Shown here: positions 32,953 to 41,327 of the stretch, piece by piece
How positions within the stretch are numbered: position 1 is the first letter of the stretch
Layout of the letters: each line of letters begins with the position of its first letter
Source: Actinomycetes bacterium
GTDB lineage: Bacteria; Actinomycetota; Actinomycetes; Propionibacteriales; Nocardioidaceae
DNA: 41,448 bases
Assembly (NCBI GenBank): GCA_023396115.1
Contig: JAEWXC010000091.1
Coordinates: 1 to 41,448, forward strand
Direction: 5' to 3'
The notes under the pieces: model-generated
Databases searched by the model: none
Seen by the model: only the letters and a program-made list of their open reading frames with translations
Told to the model about the DNA's origin: nothing
Translations under genes and position numbers: made by a program

Positions 32953-33168
32953 CTCGACCTCCTCCATCTTCCAGCACTAGTGCGGATCTCTTGACTTTGC
33001 TCGCGGTGATCGTCCGACACCCGCCGGACGACATAGGCGAACGAGACCAGTTTGTGCCCAGGTGCCGACAGCACCCCGAGTTATCCACAGCCCGCCGCTC
33101 GGCGCAGCGGGCCGCGGCCGGGACGTGGGTTCATGGGCCAGACCTACCTCCAACCGAAAGGAACGCCC

Positions 33169-33537
33169 GTGGACACCCTCAACGCTGACGGCACCTGGGA
33201 CCGCCTCGGCTCGATCGCCCAGCTGCTGCACCAGGCCGCTACCCAGGTGTGGACCGACGCCGACGCGGCCGCCGCCGACTCCCCGCTCCACGACCTCGGG
33301 CTAGGTGTCTACCTCGCCCACTCCCGAGCCAGCGCCCTGCTGCCCGACGACTACGAGCTGCCCGAGGACGTCGACCTGCTCGCCGACCTCGAGGAGCGCA
33401 CCCCGCTGCAGCTGCTCACCGAGGCCGAGGAACTGACCCGCCCACTGCCATTGCACCAGCCGGACCTGGTCCACGGCTCGCAGCTGGTCGTCGACCTGTG
33501 CGACCTCATCCGGGAAGCCCGCGGCCTTGGCTACTGA
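33169..33537 (+). CDS. Unknown island protein, 122 residues
   Basis: GTG at 33169 with AAAGGA upstream; the frame extends further but without a better start. The acidic, helical product (DLGLGVYLAHSRASALLPDDYE, then DLLADLEERTPLQLLTEAEEL) has no signal peptide or membrane segment. No family recognised. Its stop overlaps the possible TTG start of the next gene by 11 bases, so the two are probably one unit. Confidence 0.6.
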   Translation: MDTLNADGTWDRLGSIAQLLHQAATQVWTDADAAAADSPLHDLGLGVYLAHSRASALLPDDYELPEDVDLLADLEERTPLQLLTEAEELTRPLPLHQPDLVHGSQLVVDLCDLIREARGLGY

Positions 33538-35077
33538 CCTGCGCCCCGCATACGCCGACATCGACCAGGAGCTCTTCGACGTCGACCAGATCCCGATGAC
33601 CTCGCGCGACGTGCGCAGCGTCGGCGAGATGCTCTTCGACGTCGACTACCTGGCCCGCCAGCTGCTCATGGACGTCGGAGGCGACGACGCCGGCACGCTG
33701 CTGCGCAGCTGGCCCACGATGGTCGCCGCCGCGGAGGACCTGTGGGCCTCCCTGCCCGGCCGCCGCCCGGGCGTCGACGAGCGCGACCGCCCCATCACCA
33801 GCCTCTCCGCCCAGGCCGCCACCATCGAGTCCAGCCTGTCCAGCCGGAAGGCCTGGCCAGGTCAGGGCTCGACCAACCCCCGCGTCGACCAGATGACCCA
33901 GACCCTCCTCAACGCCGCCGCCCTGGTCCGCCGCTACGGCGCCGAGATCCCGCACGAGCAGACCGAGGCCCACCGCGACCTCGAGGCAGCGCGCACCAGG
34001 ATCATGCACGGCCTCTACCTGACCGCCCACGCCGTCAACGTCGCCCTGCACGACAACGGCCGCGACCGCGTCACCGACGCCCGCGAATCAGGCCGCCGCG
34101 TCCAGCTGGCCCAGCACCACTCCCCCTACGCGGTGGCACCCACCGGGGTCTGGGTCGACCGGATGTCCGCATGCGAGAACACCGCCCGCAGCTACCTGAC
34201 CGACCGGTTCCCCCACGCCCTCACCGGCGAGGCCATCCGGCCCGTCGACGACCCCGGCCGACTGGCCCAGGCGCTGGCCAACTGGGACATCCAGTCCCAC
34301 CGCGCGCTGGCCCGCGACCTTGAGCCGTCCAACATCCTGCTCATCACCCGTACCCAGGGACTCGTCGCCGGCGCCAGCATGGTGCTCGTCGACGCGGCCG
34401 CCACCGCCGGCATCCTCGAGCCCTCGGACCGCCTGGTCCCCGCGATCGCCGACGCAGGCCGCTCCTGGAGCAATCTAGCCGGCCGCTGGGGAGACCTCGC
34501 TCCCCCGGGCGCTCGCCTCGACGAGCGCTTGGCTCGCGCGGCCGCAGAGGTCCGAGCCGCGTACCGCCAGATCACCCACAACACCACCACGCTCGCGGCG
34601 CCGGAAGTCATCGCCACCCGGCCAGGACTCCCCCAAGCCACCCTTGCGACCCTCCGTGCGATCAGGGCCGGCGCCGAGCTCGCGCACGTTGTCGCCGAGA
34701 AAGGCAACACGGCAGGTCTCACCGGGCCTGCACGGGCACTCTCGATCCGCGCCCACAACGACATCGAAGCCGGCTTGGTCGTTAATCCGCCGGAAGGCGA
34801 CGTCGTCTGGGTCAGCCCGGCCGACATCCTTGCCCGCCGCAACGTACCGATACCGCGACCAGTGCGGGAGTCCCTGCGTACAGCGAGTGCAACGACGGTA
34901 TCCGCCAGTGCAACGGCTGCAGCAACTGCTGACCTGACCATCGCCAACGGCGCCGACCGATCGCTCGATGTCGCGGCAACTTCCCCGGCCCTGAACCCGC
35001 TGCCCACGCGTCGACGGTCGCTGCTCGAGCCGGCCTTTACACCCCTACAACGGTTCGGCGGTGCCCAATCACGATGA
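33527..35077 (+). CDS. Unknown island protein, about 516 residues
   Basis: An open frame from TTG at 33527, overlapping the upstream gene. The start could lie later, for example ATG 33596. The sequence is helix-rich, with RTRIMHGLYLTAHAVNVALHDNGRDR (about 160) and ATLATLRAIRAGAELAHVVAEKG (about 370). It ends in a low-complexity Ala/Thr/Ser tail after VVWVSPADILARRNVPIPRPV. I recognise no catalytic motif: no Walker A, relaxase His triad or HTH. It is unlike conjugation proteins I know. It is the largest unexplained gene of the backbone. Confidence 0.65.
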   Translation: MATDLRPAYADIDQELFDVDQIPMTSRDVRSVGEMLFDVDYLARQLLMDVGGDDAGTLLRSWPTMVAAAEDLWASLPGRRPGVDERDRPITSLSAQAATIESSLSSRKAWPGQGSTNPRVDQMTQTLLNAAALVRRYGAEIPHEQTEAHRDLEAARTRIMHGLYLTAHAVNVALHDNGRDRVTDARESGRRVQLAQHHSPYAVAPTGVWVDRMSACENTARSYLTDRFPHALTGEAIRPVDDPGRLAQALANWDIQSHRALARDLEPSNILLITRTQGLVAGASMVLVDAAATAGILEPSDRLVPAIADAGRSWSNLAGRWGDLAPPGARLDERLARAAAEVRAAYRQITHNTTTLAAPEVIATRPGLPQATLATLRAIRAGAELAHVVAEKGNTAGLTGPARALSIRAHNDIEAGLVVNPPEGDVVWVSPADILARRNVPIPRPVRESLRTASATTVSASATAAATADLTIANGADRSLDVAATSPALNPLPTRRRSLLEPAFTPLQRFGGAQSR

Positions 35078-35084
35078 GGAACCT

Positions 35085-35234
35085 ATGTCCGAGACCACCT
35101 TGCCACGGCTACCAACTCCACGCGGAGGCGCCGGGCGATCCGTCCAGCGGCATCGCACAACCGCTGCGCATGGGTCACTTCCGACCCGTTCCTCCTGCGT
35201 TGATCGCTGCGGGCGCCTTCCTTCCCCTAGGTGA
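35085..35234 (+). CDS. Possible 49-residue protein
   Basis: ATG at 35085 follows GAGGA seven bases downstream of the previous stop. The product (M-S-E-T-T-L-P-R-L-P-T-P-R) is basic and rich in Ser, Arg and Pro, with two Cys near the end. No family recognised. Supported mainly by its ribosome-binding site and tight spacing. The remaining 40 bp to the excisionase gene look non-coding. Confidence 0.3.
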   Translation: MSETTLPRLPTPRGGAGRSVQRHRTTAAHGSLPTRSSCVDRCGRLPSPR

Positions 35235-35274
35235 CCGTAAGCAGTCACCGGCGAGACAACGGAGTGGATGCACG

Positions 35275-35580
35275 ATGGCACGACCGACAGCAGCACAGAA
35301 GCAAGCACGTGAAGCGGCAGAACGCGCTCGCAAAGCCCGCGATACAAGCGCCGACCGACAGGTAGAAACCCCGGCGTTGTCGATGGCGACGGCGGGCTAC
35401 GACCCGCTCCTGACCATCGAAGAGGTCTCAGAGTGGCTCGGGATTCCCAGAGGCACGCTCTACCAGTGGCGCACCCGCAAGCAGGGCCCTCGGGCCATCA
35501 AAGTCGGCGGAGCTCTTCGCTACCGACGCACCGAGGTGGAGACCTACCTGGACCAACACACAGATCCCCGCACTGCCTAG
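35275..35580 (+). CDS. xis: Excisionase-like HTH protein
   Basis: 101 residues from ATG at 35275. A basic Ala-rich N-terminal helix precedes a MerR/HTH_17-type winged HTH: LTIEEVSEWLGIPRGTLYQWRTRKQGPRAIKVGGALRYRRTEVETYL (about residues 45-91). This is the standard fold of actinobacterial Xis proteins, which lie just upstream of the integrase as here. It should bind the arm sites and steer recombination toward excision. A purely regulatory role cannot be excluded. Confidence 0.82.
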   Translation: MARPTAAQKQAREAAERARKARDTSADRQVETPALSMATAGYDPLLTIEEVSEWLGIPRGTLYQWRTRKQGPRAIKVGGALRYRRTEVETYLDQHTDPRTA

Positions 35581-35632
35581 CACGCATACCCTCTAGCGAA
35601 CGACCGCACAACGCGCCATCCGGAAGGCCCGC

Positions 35633-35689
35633 ATGATCGGCAAGTACCCGTTCGGGATCGACCAGCCCGCATCGAGTGAGGCCGGCTGA
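35633..35689 (+). CDS. Possible 18-residue leader peptide overlapping the integrase start
   Basis: ATG at 35633 opens an 18-codon frame (M-I-G-K-Y-P-F-G-I-D-Q-P-A-S-S-E-A-G) whose TGA shares a base with the integrase ATG (TGATG). CGGAAGG lies about seven bases upstream. Such coupling could limit integrase translation. It could also be chance. Confidence 0.3.
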   Translation: MIGKYPFGIDQPASSEAG

Positions 35690-36852
35690 TGCCGCGCCCG
35701 CCGATGCCGCCAGGCACCTGGGGCACGATCGGCGTCTCCAAGACCGCCGCCGGCACCCATGAGGCCTCCGCTAACTATGTGTACTTCAGTGGCCGAGTGG
35801 CACGCGTCCGCGCCCGCGCTGACAGCGCCCAGGCTGCTCGCACCGCTCTGATCCGGAAGCTCCAAGAGCTCAACGGCGCCGAGGCCAGCGAGAACGAACT
35901 CACACCGCTGACCACGGTGGCTGAACTCGCTGTCTTCTGGCTGCGAGAGAAAGAGGCGCAGCAGGTGGCTACGAACTCCCTCAAGGCATACCGCAGCACG
36001 GTGAACAACCAGATCGTGCCCGTGATCGGAGAGCGACGGCTGCGCGATTGCCGGACGAGCACCCTTGACCGCGTCGTCAAAGATCGAGCCGCCCTTGGCT
36101 TCAGCCCCACCATGCTCCGCAAGGTCCTCCACGGAATGTTCGCCGTGGCCGTCCGTCACGACGTCATGGCCTCGAACCCGGTGCGGGACGTCGCGCGTAT
36201 ATCGAAACCGCGACGCGAGATCGAGTACCTCGACATGGACCAGATCCAGGACGTCCGCAGCCTCGTCGCAGAGTCGACCAGCAGCAAGCGACCGGGCCCA
36301 CGGCCGACCACCGATCTCATGGACGCTGTCGACCTCATCCTGGGTACCGGCTGTCGCATCGGCGAGATCGGCGCGCTTATCTACTCCGAGATCGATCTGG
36401 CAGCCACACATCCCACACTTACCGTGTCCGGAACCATCATCACCGAGACCGGTGTGGGCACCTTCCGGCAACCGTGGACCAAGTCCAGCGCCGGCTACCG
36501 CACCCTGTTCCTACCACCGTTCGCCGTCGGGATCCTGCTACGGCGCCAGGTCGAGAACCACGCCAACCCGCACGGCGCTGTGTTCCCGACCCGCCGCGGA
36601 ACCTGGCGGCAGATCTCAAACTGGGAACGGATGTGGAACCAGGTGGTCGACGACACCGCCTACGACTGGGTCACCTTCCACACCTTCCGCAGGTCGGTGG
36701 CCACCCTCATCGACCGTGAAGTGGGAATCGACGCTGCCCAGGCCCAGCTCGGTCACGAAGACAGCGACATCACCCGCGACTTCTACGTTCACAAGGCCAC
36801 GGTCGCGCCCGATCTGACCGTCCATCTCGAGAAGTTCCGGCCCTCTACCTGA
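35689..36852 (+). CDS. int: Tyrosine recombinase (island integrase)
   Basis: 387 residues from ATG at 35689. An N-terminal arm-binding region is followed by a SAM-like core-binding domain (VAELAVFWLREKEAQQVA, about residues 84-101) and the catalytic domain. The catalytic residues are R223 in GTGCRIGE, H331 and R334 in HTFRRS, H356 in LGHEDS and nucleophile Y366 in DFYVHK. All are present, so the enzyme should be competent. It lies about 190 bp from attR. It should recombine the 35-bp tRNA-Asn sequence. Confidence 0.95.
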   Translation: MPRPPMPPGTWGTIGVSKTAAGTHEASANYVYFSGRVARVRARADSAQAARTALIRKLQELNGAEASENELTPLTTVAELAVFWLREKEAQQVATNSLKAYRSTVNNQIVPVIGERRLRDCRTSTLDRVVKDRAALGFSPTMLRKVLHGMFAVAVRHDVMASNPVRDVARISKPRREIEYLDMDQIQDVRSLVAESTSSKRPGPRPTTDLMDAVDLILGTGCRIGEIGALIYSEIDLAATHPTLTVSGTIITETGVGTFRQPWTKSSAGYRTLFLPPFAVGILLRRQVENHANPHGAVFPTRRGTWRQISNWERMWNQVVDDTAYDWVTFHTFRRSVATLIDREVGIDAAQAQLGHEDSDITRDFYVHKATVAPDLTVHLEKFRPST

Positions 36853-36949
36853 CGGTCGCCCCACGAAGTCCCCCGCACGGGAGCGCTCGATACCCGGCGT
36901 GCACTCTGCCCCGCGCAGAGCGCTCTCGAGGTCTTGGCCGCGAGCGTTA

Positions 36950-36967
36950 CTGGCCTGTTTCTGGACA
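36950..36967. repeat. Near-direct repeat of a left-end motif (possible arm site)
   Basis: CTGGCCTGTTTCTGGACA differs at one base from 2261-2278 and has the same orientation. The copies lie 132 bp inside attL and 72 bp inside attR, the positions expected for arm-type integrase sites. Confidence 0.55.
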
Positions 36968-36991
36968 GTTTCGTCATCAGATTCAAATCTC

Positions 36992-37034
36992 AGAGGGCCC
37001 CTGCCTGGACGTTTGCCCAGGTCAGAGGCCCTCT
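36992..37034 (-). terminator. Hairpin at the island's right end, next to the tRNA 3' end
   Basis: AGAGGGCC (36992-36999) pairs with GGCCCTCT (37027-37034), and inside it CCTGG pairs with CCAGG. It stands six bases beyond the tRNA-Asn 3' end, the same place the host hairpin (2053-2088) held before insertion. The island thus appears to bring a replacement terminator for the tRNA. Confidence 0.65.
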
Positions 37035-37038
37035 TCTG

Positions 37039-37073
37039 GCTCCCCCGGTTGGACTCGAACCAACAACCCTCCG
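37039..37073 (-). repeat. attR: 35-bp identity with the left end
   Basis: Identical to 2095-2129 over 35 bp and forming the 3' part of the intact tRNA-Asn. The flanking bases differ on both sides (A/G before and A/G after), which sets the limits of the duplication. Confidence 0.92.
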
Positions 37074-37112
37074 GTTAACAGCCGAATGCTCTGCCAGTTG
37101 AGCTACAGGGGA
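37040..37112 (-). tRNA. tRNA-Asn (anticodon GTT)
   Basis: A 73-nt cloverleaf on the minus strand. Acceptor TCCCCTG pairs with CGGGGGA and the discriminator is G. The D arm is GCTC...GAGC, the anticodon stem TTCGG/CCGGA with loop CTGTTAA (anticodon GTT), and the T arm GTTGG-TTCGAGT-CCAAC. CCA is not encoded. It is the integration target of the island and remains functional in sequence. Confidence 0.97.
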
Positions 37113-37277
37113 TCAGCCGCTCTTTCGAGCAGCGGTGAGAACAGTAGCAAGCCGCTCGCGTCGGTGCGAATCGGGGTCGGTGCTCTGCGACCCCGTCGCA
37201 CCGGCCCGCCCCCGCCCGTGCCCGGCCCCCGTGCGTCGGCCCGCCGGAGGGCCGCGCGGGACCAGCAGATCCGGGGT

Positions 37278-37793
37278 TCAGTCGAGCCCGACCTCGACCC
37301 GCGCCTCCGCCAGCGCCTGCGCCGCGGCGGCCTCCACGGTCGGGTCGGCGGGGTCGATCCCCTCGTCGTACTCGTAGAGCCAGAACAGGTCGTCGCGGCC
37401 GTGCGGCGCGCGGCGCGCGATCACCCGCAGACCGGAGCGTCCCCGGACGGCCACGTGCCGCTGCAGCACCACCGAGGCGCTCACCCGTTCCCGGACCAGC
37501 CCGAGCAGCAGCCCGGCGTCGGCGAGCAGGGCGGTGTGCTCGCGGCGCTCCTCGCCCCAGCGGCCGACCTCGCGCAGCCGGAACCGCGACTGCTCGGCCT
37601 CCCAGTCGGCTGCCTCGACGTGCTCCCAGGGCACCCGGCGGACCGATCCGTCCGGGCGGTGCAGCACGAACGCGTCACGGGTTCCGGCGAGCACCGCTCC
37701 GTCGGCGGCACCGGCCCAGGCCAGCACCTTCTCCCCCGGAGTCAGGTCCACCGGGGGACGCGCGCGGCGGAACCGGTCGAGCACCCCGCTCAC
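37278..37793 (-). CDS. Conserved hypothetical protein downstream of dnaG
   Basis: 171 residues from GTG at 37793, overlapping the dnaG stop (GTGA). The first half alternates short strands (KVLAWAGAADGAVLAGTRDAFVLHRPDGSVRRVPWEHVEAADWE), suggesting a PH-like or propeller-type beta domain. The C-terminal segment is acidic and ends EARVEVGLD. No signal peptide or membrane helix. Proteins of this kind are common next to actinobacterial dnaG, but no function is known to me. Confidence 0.75.
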   Translation of the reverse strand: MSGVLDRFRRARPPVDLTPGEKVLAWAGAADGAVLAGTRDAFVLHRPDGSVRRVPWEHVEAADWEAEQSRFRLREVGRWGEERREHTALLADAGLLLGLVRERVSASVVLQRHVAVRGRSGLRVIARRAPHGRDDLFWLYEYDEGIDPADPTVEAAAAQALAEARVEVGLD

Positions 37794-39703
37794 GGCGCAC
37801 CCACCGCACTGTCCCGCAGCGACCGGCGCTGCTGCTCCAGGGTCATCAGCTCACCGAACATCTGGTTGTAGGCCTCGGGCTGCTCGTTGGGGTTGGTCCG
37901 CTGCAGCCGCGACTTCACGTCCTCGATGCGTCGTGAGGCGGTGAGCTCGCGGAGCTTGAACACGTTCGCGGCGACGTACTGCTCGCTGGGGTCTCCGGCC
38001 ACCAGCGGCGGGTCGACGGCCAGCTCGGAGATCGCCGAGGCCACCCGGGGGTCCCCCGCACCGTCGCGCAGCCGGGCCGCCCAGCCGTCGCTGCCGGCGG
38101 CCTCCATCGGCCCACCGGCCACGCTGACCACCCCCCACACCTCCCGGAACGTGGGGTGCATGAAGTGCTCGGGCCCGACCTCGCTCATCCGCCGGCCCAC
38201 CAGCGCCGGGTGCTGCAGCACCAGCTTGAGGGTCTCCCGCTCGATCGCGAACCGGGGGTCGGTGAGGCGCGGCCGGGGCGGTTCTACCGGCGCCGCAGGC
38301 TGGGGTGCGGGCGGCGGCTGGGGGCCACGGTGGTCGCGGGAGTTGCGGGCCGGCTCCGGCTTGCGCCGCTGGGCCCGGTTCACCTCGGCCCGGGCCTGCT
38401 CGACGTCGATCCCGATCATCCCGGCGATCTCGCGGGCGAAGGCGTCCACCTTGGACCGGTCCCGCAGCGACGAGACCAGCTTGGCCGCCTCCCGGGTTGC
38501 GTCGACACGGGAGTCGGCGCGGTCCAGGTCGAACTTGCTGAGCACGTTGCCCAGCACCATCCGGTACAGCGGGGTCCGTGCGGCGATGAGATCGCGCACG
38601 GCCTCGTCCCCCCGCTGCAGACGCAGGTCACAGGGGTCCAGACCGTTCGGTTCCACCGCGGCGTAGGTCTGGGAGGCGAAGTGCTGGTCGGTGCCGAAGG
38701 CCCGCAGTGCGGCGTTCTGGCCCGCGGTGTCACCGTCGAAGGTGAAGATCACCTCGCCGGCGCCGCCCTTGCCGGAGTCCAGGAAGCGGCGCAGCACCCG
38801 GGCGTGCTCGTCACCGAAGGCGGTGCCACAGGTGGCCACCGCCGTGCCGACCCCGGCCAGGTGGCACGCCATCACGTCGGTGTACCCCTCGACGATCACG
38901 GCCTGCGAGGTGCGGTCGATCTCCCGACGGGCCAGGTCCAGGCCGTACAGCACGTGGGACTTCTTGTAGATCGGGGTCTCGGGGGTGTTGAGGTACTTGG
39001 CCTCGATGCGGTCGTCGTCGAAGATCCGGCGGGCACCGAACCCGACGGTGTCGCCGTTGGACTCGCGGATCGGCCACAGCAGGCGGCCCCGGAACCGGTC
39101 GTAGAGGCTGCGCCCCTGGGCCACCAGCCCGGCCGCCACGACCTCCGCCTCGGAGAACTTGCGTCCCCGCAGGTGCCGGTAGAGCGCGTCCCCGTCGCGA
39201 GGCGCGAACCCGATCCCGAACTGTTCGGCGGCGGTCTGGTCGAAGCCCCGGCCGGTGAGGAACTTGCGGGCCTCGACCGCGTCGGGGCCCCCGAGCCGTT
39301 CGGCGTAGAACTCCTGGGCGACCGCGTGCGCCTCCACCAGGCGACGTCGCTGCGGCCCCTTCGGGCGGTCGTCGCGGGCTCCCCCACCTCCGGGGGTCTC
39401 CTCGCGGCGCAAGGTGATCCCGACCTTCTCGGCCAGGCGCTCGACGGCCTCGGTGAAGCTCAGCCCGTCGATCTTCATCAGGAACGTGATGACGTCACCG
39501 CCCTCGGAGCACCCGAAGCAGTGGAAGAACCCGCGCGAGGGGGTGACGTGGAAGGACGGGGACTTCTCGTCGTGGAAGGGGCACAGGCCCTTCAGCGAGC
39601 CACCGCCGGCCCGGCGCAGCGTGACGTACCCGGAGACGACGTCGTCGATCCGGGCGCGTTCACGCACCTCGACGATGTCTTCCTCACGGATCCGGCCAGC
39701 CAC
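37790..39703 (-). CDS. dnaG: DNA primase
   Basis: 637 residues from GTG at 39703. The N-terminal CHC2 zinc domain has CPFHDEKSPSF and HCFGC (about residues 41-66). The catalytic core and Toprim domain follow, with AVIVEGYTDVMACHLAGV and TFDGDTAGQNAALRA. The C-terminal DnaB-binding region ends in QQRRSLRD. It makes RNA primers at the replication fork. Length and architecture are typical for actinobacteria. The proximity to dgt is the same as in mycobacteria, which supports reading this side as host chromosome. Confidence 0.97.
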   Translation of the reverse strand: MAGRIREEDIVEVRERARIDDVVSGYVTLRRAGGGSLKGLCPFHDEKSPSFHVTPSRGFFHCFGCSEGGDVITFLMKIDGLSFTEAVERLAEKVGITLRREETPGGGGARDDRPKGPQRRRLVEAHAVAQEFYAERLGGPDAVEARKFLTGRGFDQTAAEQFGIGFAPRDGDALYRHLRGRKFSEAEVVAAGLVAQGRSLYDRFRGRLLWPIRESNGDTVGFGARRIFDDDRIEAKYLNTPETPIYKKSHVLYGLDLARREIDRTSQAVIVEGYTDVMACHLAGVGTAVATCGTAFGDEHARVLRRFLDSGKGGAGEVIFTFDGDTAGQNAALRAFGTDQHFASQTYAAVEPNGLDPCDLRLQRGDEAVRDLIAARTPLYRMVLGNVLSKFDLDRADSRVDATREAAKLVSSLRDRSKVDAFAREIAGMIGIDVEQARAEVNRAQRRKPEPARNSRDHRGPQPPPAPQPAAPVEPPRPRLTDPRFAIERETLKLVLQHPALVGRRMSEVGPEHFMHPTFREVWGVVSVAGGPMEAAGSDGWAARLRDGAGDPRVASAISELAVDPPLVAGDPSEQYVAANVFKLRELTASRRIEDVKSRLQRTNPNEQPEAYNQMFGELMTLEQQRRSLRDSAVGAP

Positions 39704-39878
39704 ACGGTGATCCTACGGGCGTGGCACAGGCCACCGGGCAGGAGTCGGCACAGGACCGGGGAGGTGCTCCGGGACTCCCCTCGATGCCACTCGGTGCCCT
39801 GGCGTCCCCTCTGCACCACCGGTCGTGGGAAACCTGCGGTTGCCGGAGCCGCTGCACCGGGGACGGTGGTTTGAAGTG

Positions 39879-41150
39879 TCAGCCGAGCAGACGGGCGTGC
39901 AGGCCCACCGCGCTGGCGTCGGTGAGCGAGGCGACCTGGTCGACGACGACCCGCAGCCGGGCCGCGTCGTCGGGGGCGGCGTGCCAGTCACCGGCGAACA
40001 CGGGCGCGAGCCCGTCGGGGCCGCGGCGCACCAGCTCGGCCACCAGCTCGGCGACCAGCTCGCGCTGCCGGGCCATCAGGGCGACCCGGTCGTCGGCACT
40101 CATCACGTAGTGGGCGGCGATGCCCTTGAGCACCGCGACCTCCAGGTCGGTGCGCTCCGGGACCACCAGGTCCGCCCCGTACCGCACGAACGGGCCCGGG
40201 GAGGCCGCGAACGTGGCGTCCTGCACGGCACCGCAGAACCGGCCGATCAGGTCGGAGGTCATGTTCTTCAGCGCGGCCAGGGCCCGGCGGCTGCCGTCGT
40301 GCCCACCGGCGCACCAGCTGCCGATCGCGGCCAGGTCGTCCAACGTCGCATCGAGGACGTCGTCGGCCACCCCCGGCAGGTACCAGCTGCGCACCGTGCC
40401 CCACAGCGCCGGACGGTCCAGCCGGGCCAGGTCGATCCGGCCCGCCACGATCCCGTCCTCGACGTCGTGCACCGAGTAGGCGACGTCGTCGGCGAGGTCC
40501 ATCACCTGGGCCTCGAAGGACTTGGCGCGTTCGTCGCGCCGCCCGGGCGCACCGCCGCGGTACCAGTCGAACACCGCGGCGTCGTCGTCGTAGACCCCGA
40601 ACTTCACCACCACGCGGGGCGACCCGTCACCGTGCACCCCCGCCGGCGGGCTCGCCTGGGCGCGGCGCCAAGGGTACTTGGTGCACGCGTCCAGGGTCGC
40701 CCGGGTCAGGTTGAGCCCGACCGAACCACCCTGGGCGTCGAACGTCTTTGGCTCGAGCCGAGTGATCAGTCGCAGCGTCTGGGCGTTGCCCTCGAACCCG
40801 CCGCACCCCTCGCTCAGCTCGGCCAGGACGCGCTCGCCGTTGTGACCGAACGGGGGGTGCCCCAGGTCGTGGGCCAGGGCGGCGGTCTCGGTCAGGTCGG
40901 GGTCGCACCCCAGTGCCTTGGCCAGGTCGCGGGCGACCTGGGCGACCTCCAGGGAGTGGGTGAGCCGGTTGCGCACGAAGTCGTCGCTCTGCGGCCCCAT
41001 CACCTGCGTCTTGGCGGCGAGCCTGCGGGTCGCCGCTGCGTGCACCACCCGGGCCCGGTCGCGCTCGAACGGACGACGCACCGGAGCCTCCACCCGCTTG
41101 GGTGGCTCCGGCACCAGCCGGGCGGTCGAGAACTCGTCGTAGGCGTCCAT
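39879..41150 (-). CDS. dgt: Deoxyguanosinetriphosphate triphosphohydrolase-like protein
   Basis: 423 residues from ATG at 41150. HD domain with NRLTHSLEVAQVARDLA and the HD pair in ALAHDLGHPPFGHNGERVL (about residues 90-108), plus a later Asp in DLADDVAYSVHDVEDG. It hydrolyses dNTPs to deoxynucleosides and triphosphate. It lies upstream of dnaG in the same direction; the 175 bp between them show no gene. This is the host side of the integration site. Confidence 0.93.
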   Translation of the reverse strand: MDAYDEFSTARLVPEPPKRVEAPVRRPFERDRARVVHAAATRRLAAKTQVMGPQSDDFVRNRLTHSLEVAQVARDLAKALGCDPDLTETAALAHDLGHPPFGHNGERVLAELSEGCGGFEGNAQTLRLITRLEPKTFDAQGGSVGLNLTRATLDACTKYPWRRAQASPPAGVHGDGSPRVVVKFGVYDDDAAVFDWYRGGAPGRRDERAKSFEAQVMDLADDVAYSVHDVEDGIVAGRIDLARLDRPALWGTVRSWYLPGVADDVLDATLDDLAAIGSWCAGGHDGSRRALAALKNMTSDLIGRFCGAVQDATFAASPGPFVRYGADLVVPERTDLEVAVLKGIAAHYVMSADDRVALMARQRELVAELVAELVRRGPDGLAPVFAGDWHAAPDDAARLRVVVDQVASLTDASAVGLHARLLG

Positions 41151-41204
41151 CGCGGGGAGCCTAGCCCGGAGCTCCGACGCGGGTCAGGGCTGCGGGGGTC
41201 TCGG

Positions 41205-41240
41205 CAAGCTCGACCACCGGGAACAAGCTCGACCACCGGG
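41205..41240. repeat. 17-bp direct repeat, two copies
   Basis: CAAGCTCGACCACCGGG occurs at 41205-41221 and 41224-41240, separated by two bases. It lies in the non-coding stretch between dgt and the next gene. No function is evident. Confidence 0.8.
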
Positions 41241-41327
41241 GACGCGGCTCGCCGGGCGGGCGCTCGACAACGACCGCGGCCCGGCTCCGACGAGGTGTCG
41301 GGCCGGGCCGTGAGTCGGCAGGGACCG

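Larger units (their letters stand above)
2095..37073. mobile_element. Integrative genomic island in tRNA-Asn carrying a 4-alkylphenol/protocatechuate pathway
   Basis: Boundaries are a perfect 35-bp direct repeat (2095-2129 and 37039-37073) made from the 3' part of tRNA-Asn. The intact tRNA is kept at the right end and only a 3' fragment remains on the left. The integrase and excisionase genes lie next to the intact tRNA, the classic arrangement for tyrosine-recombinase islands. Cargo is the cre, pob and pca gene sets plus four insertion sequences or remnants. No relaxase, conjugative translocase or replication initiator was recognised. It is therefore best called an integrative, possibly mobilisable or decayed, element and not a proven conjugative one. 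Confidence 0.88.

Noticed and set aside
33527..35077. The 516-residue protein as a relaxase or replication initiator
   Set aside because: No His triad, catalytic Tyr motif, Walker motif or HTH could be found.
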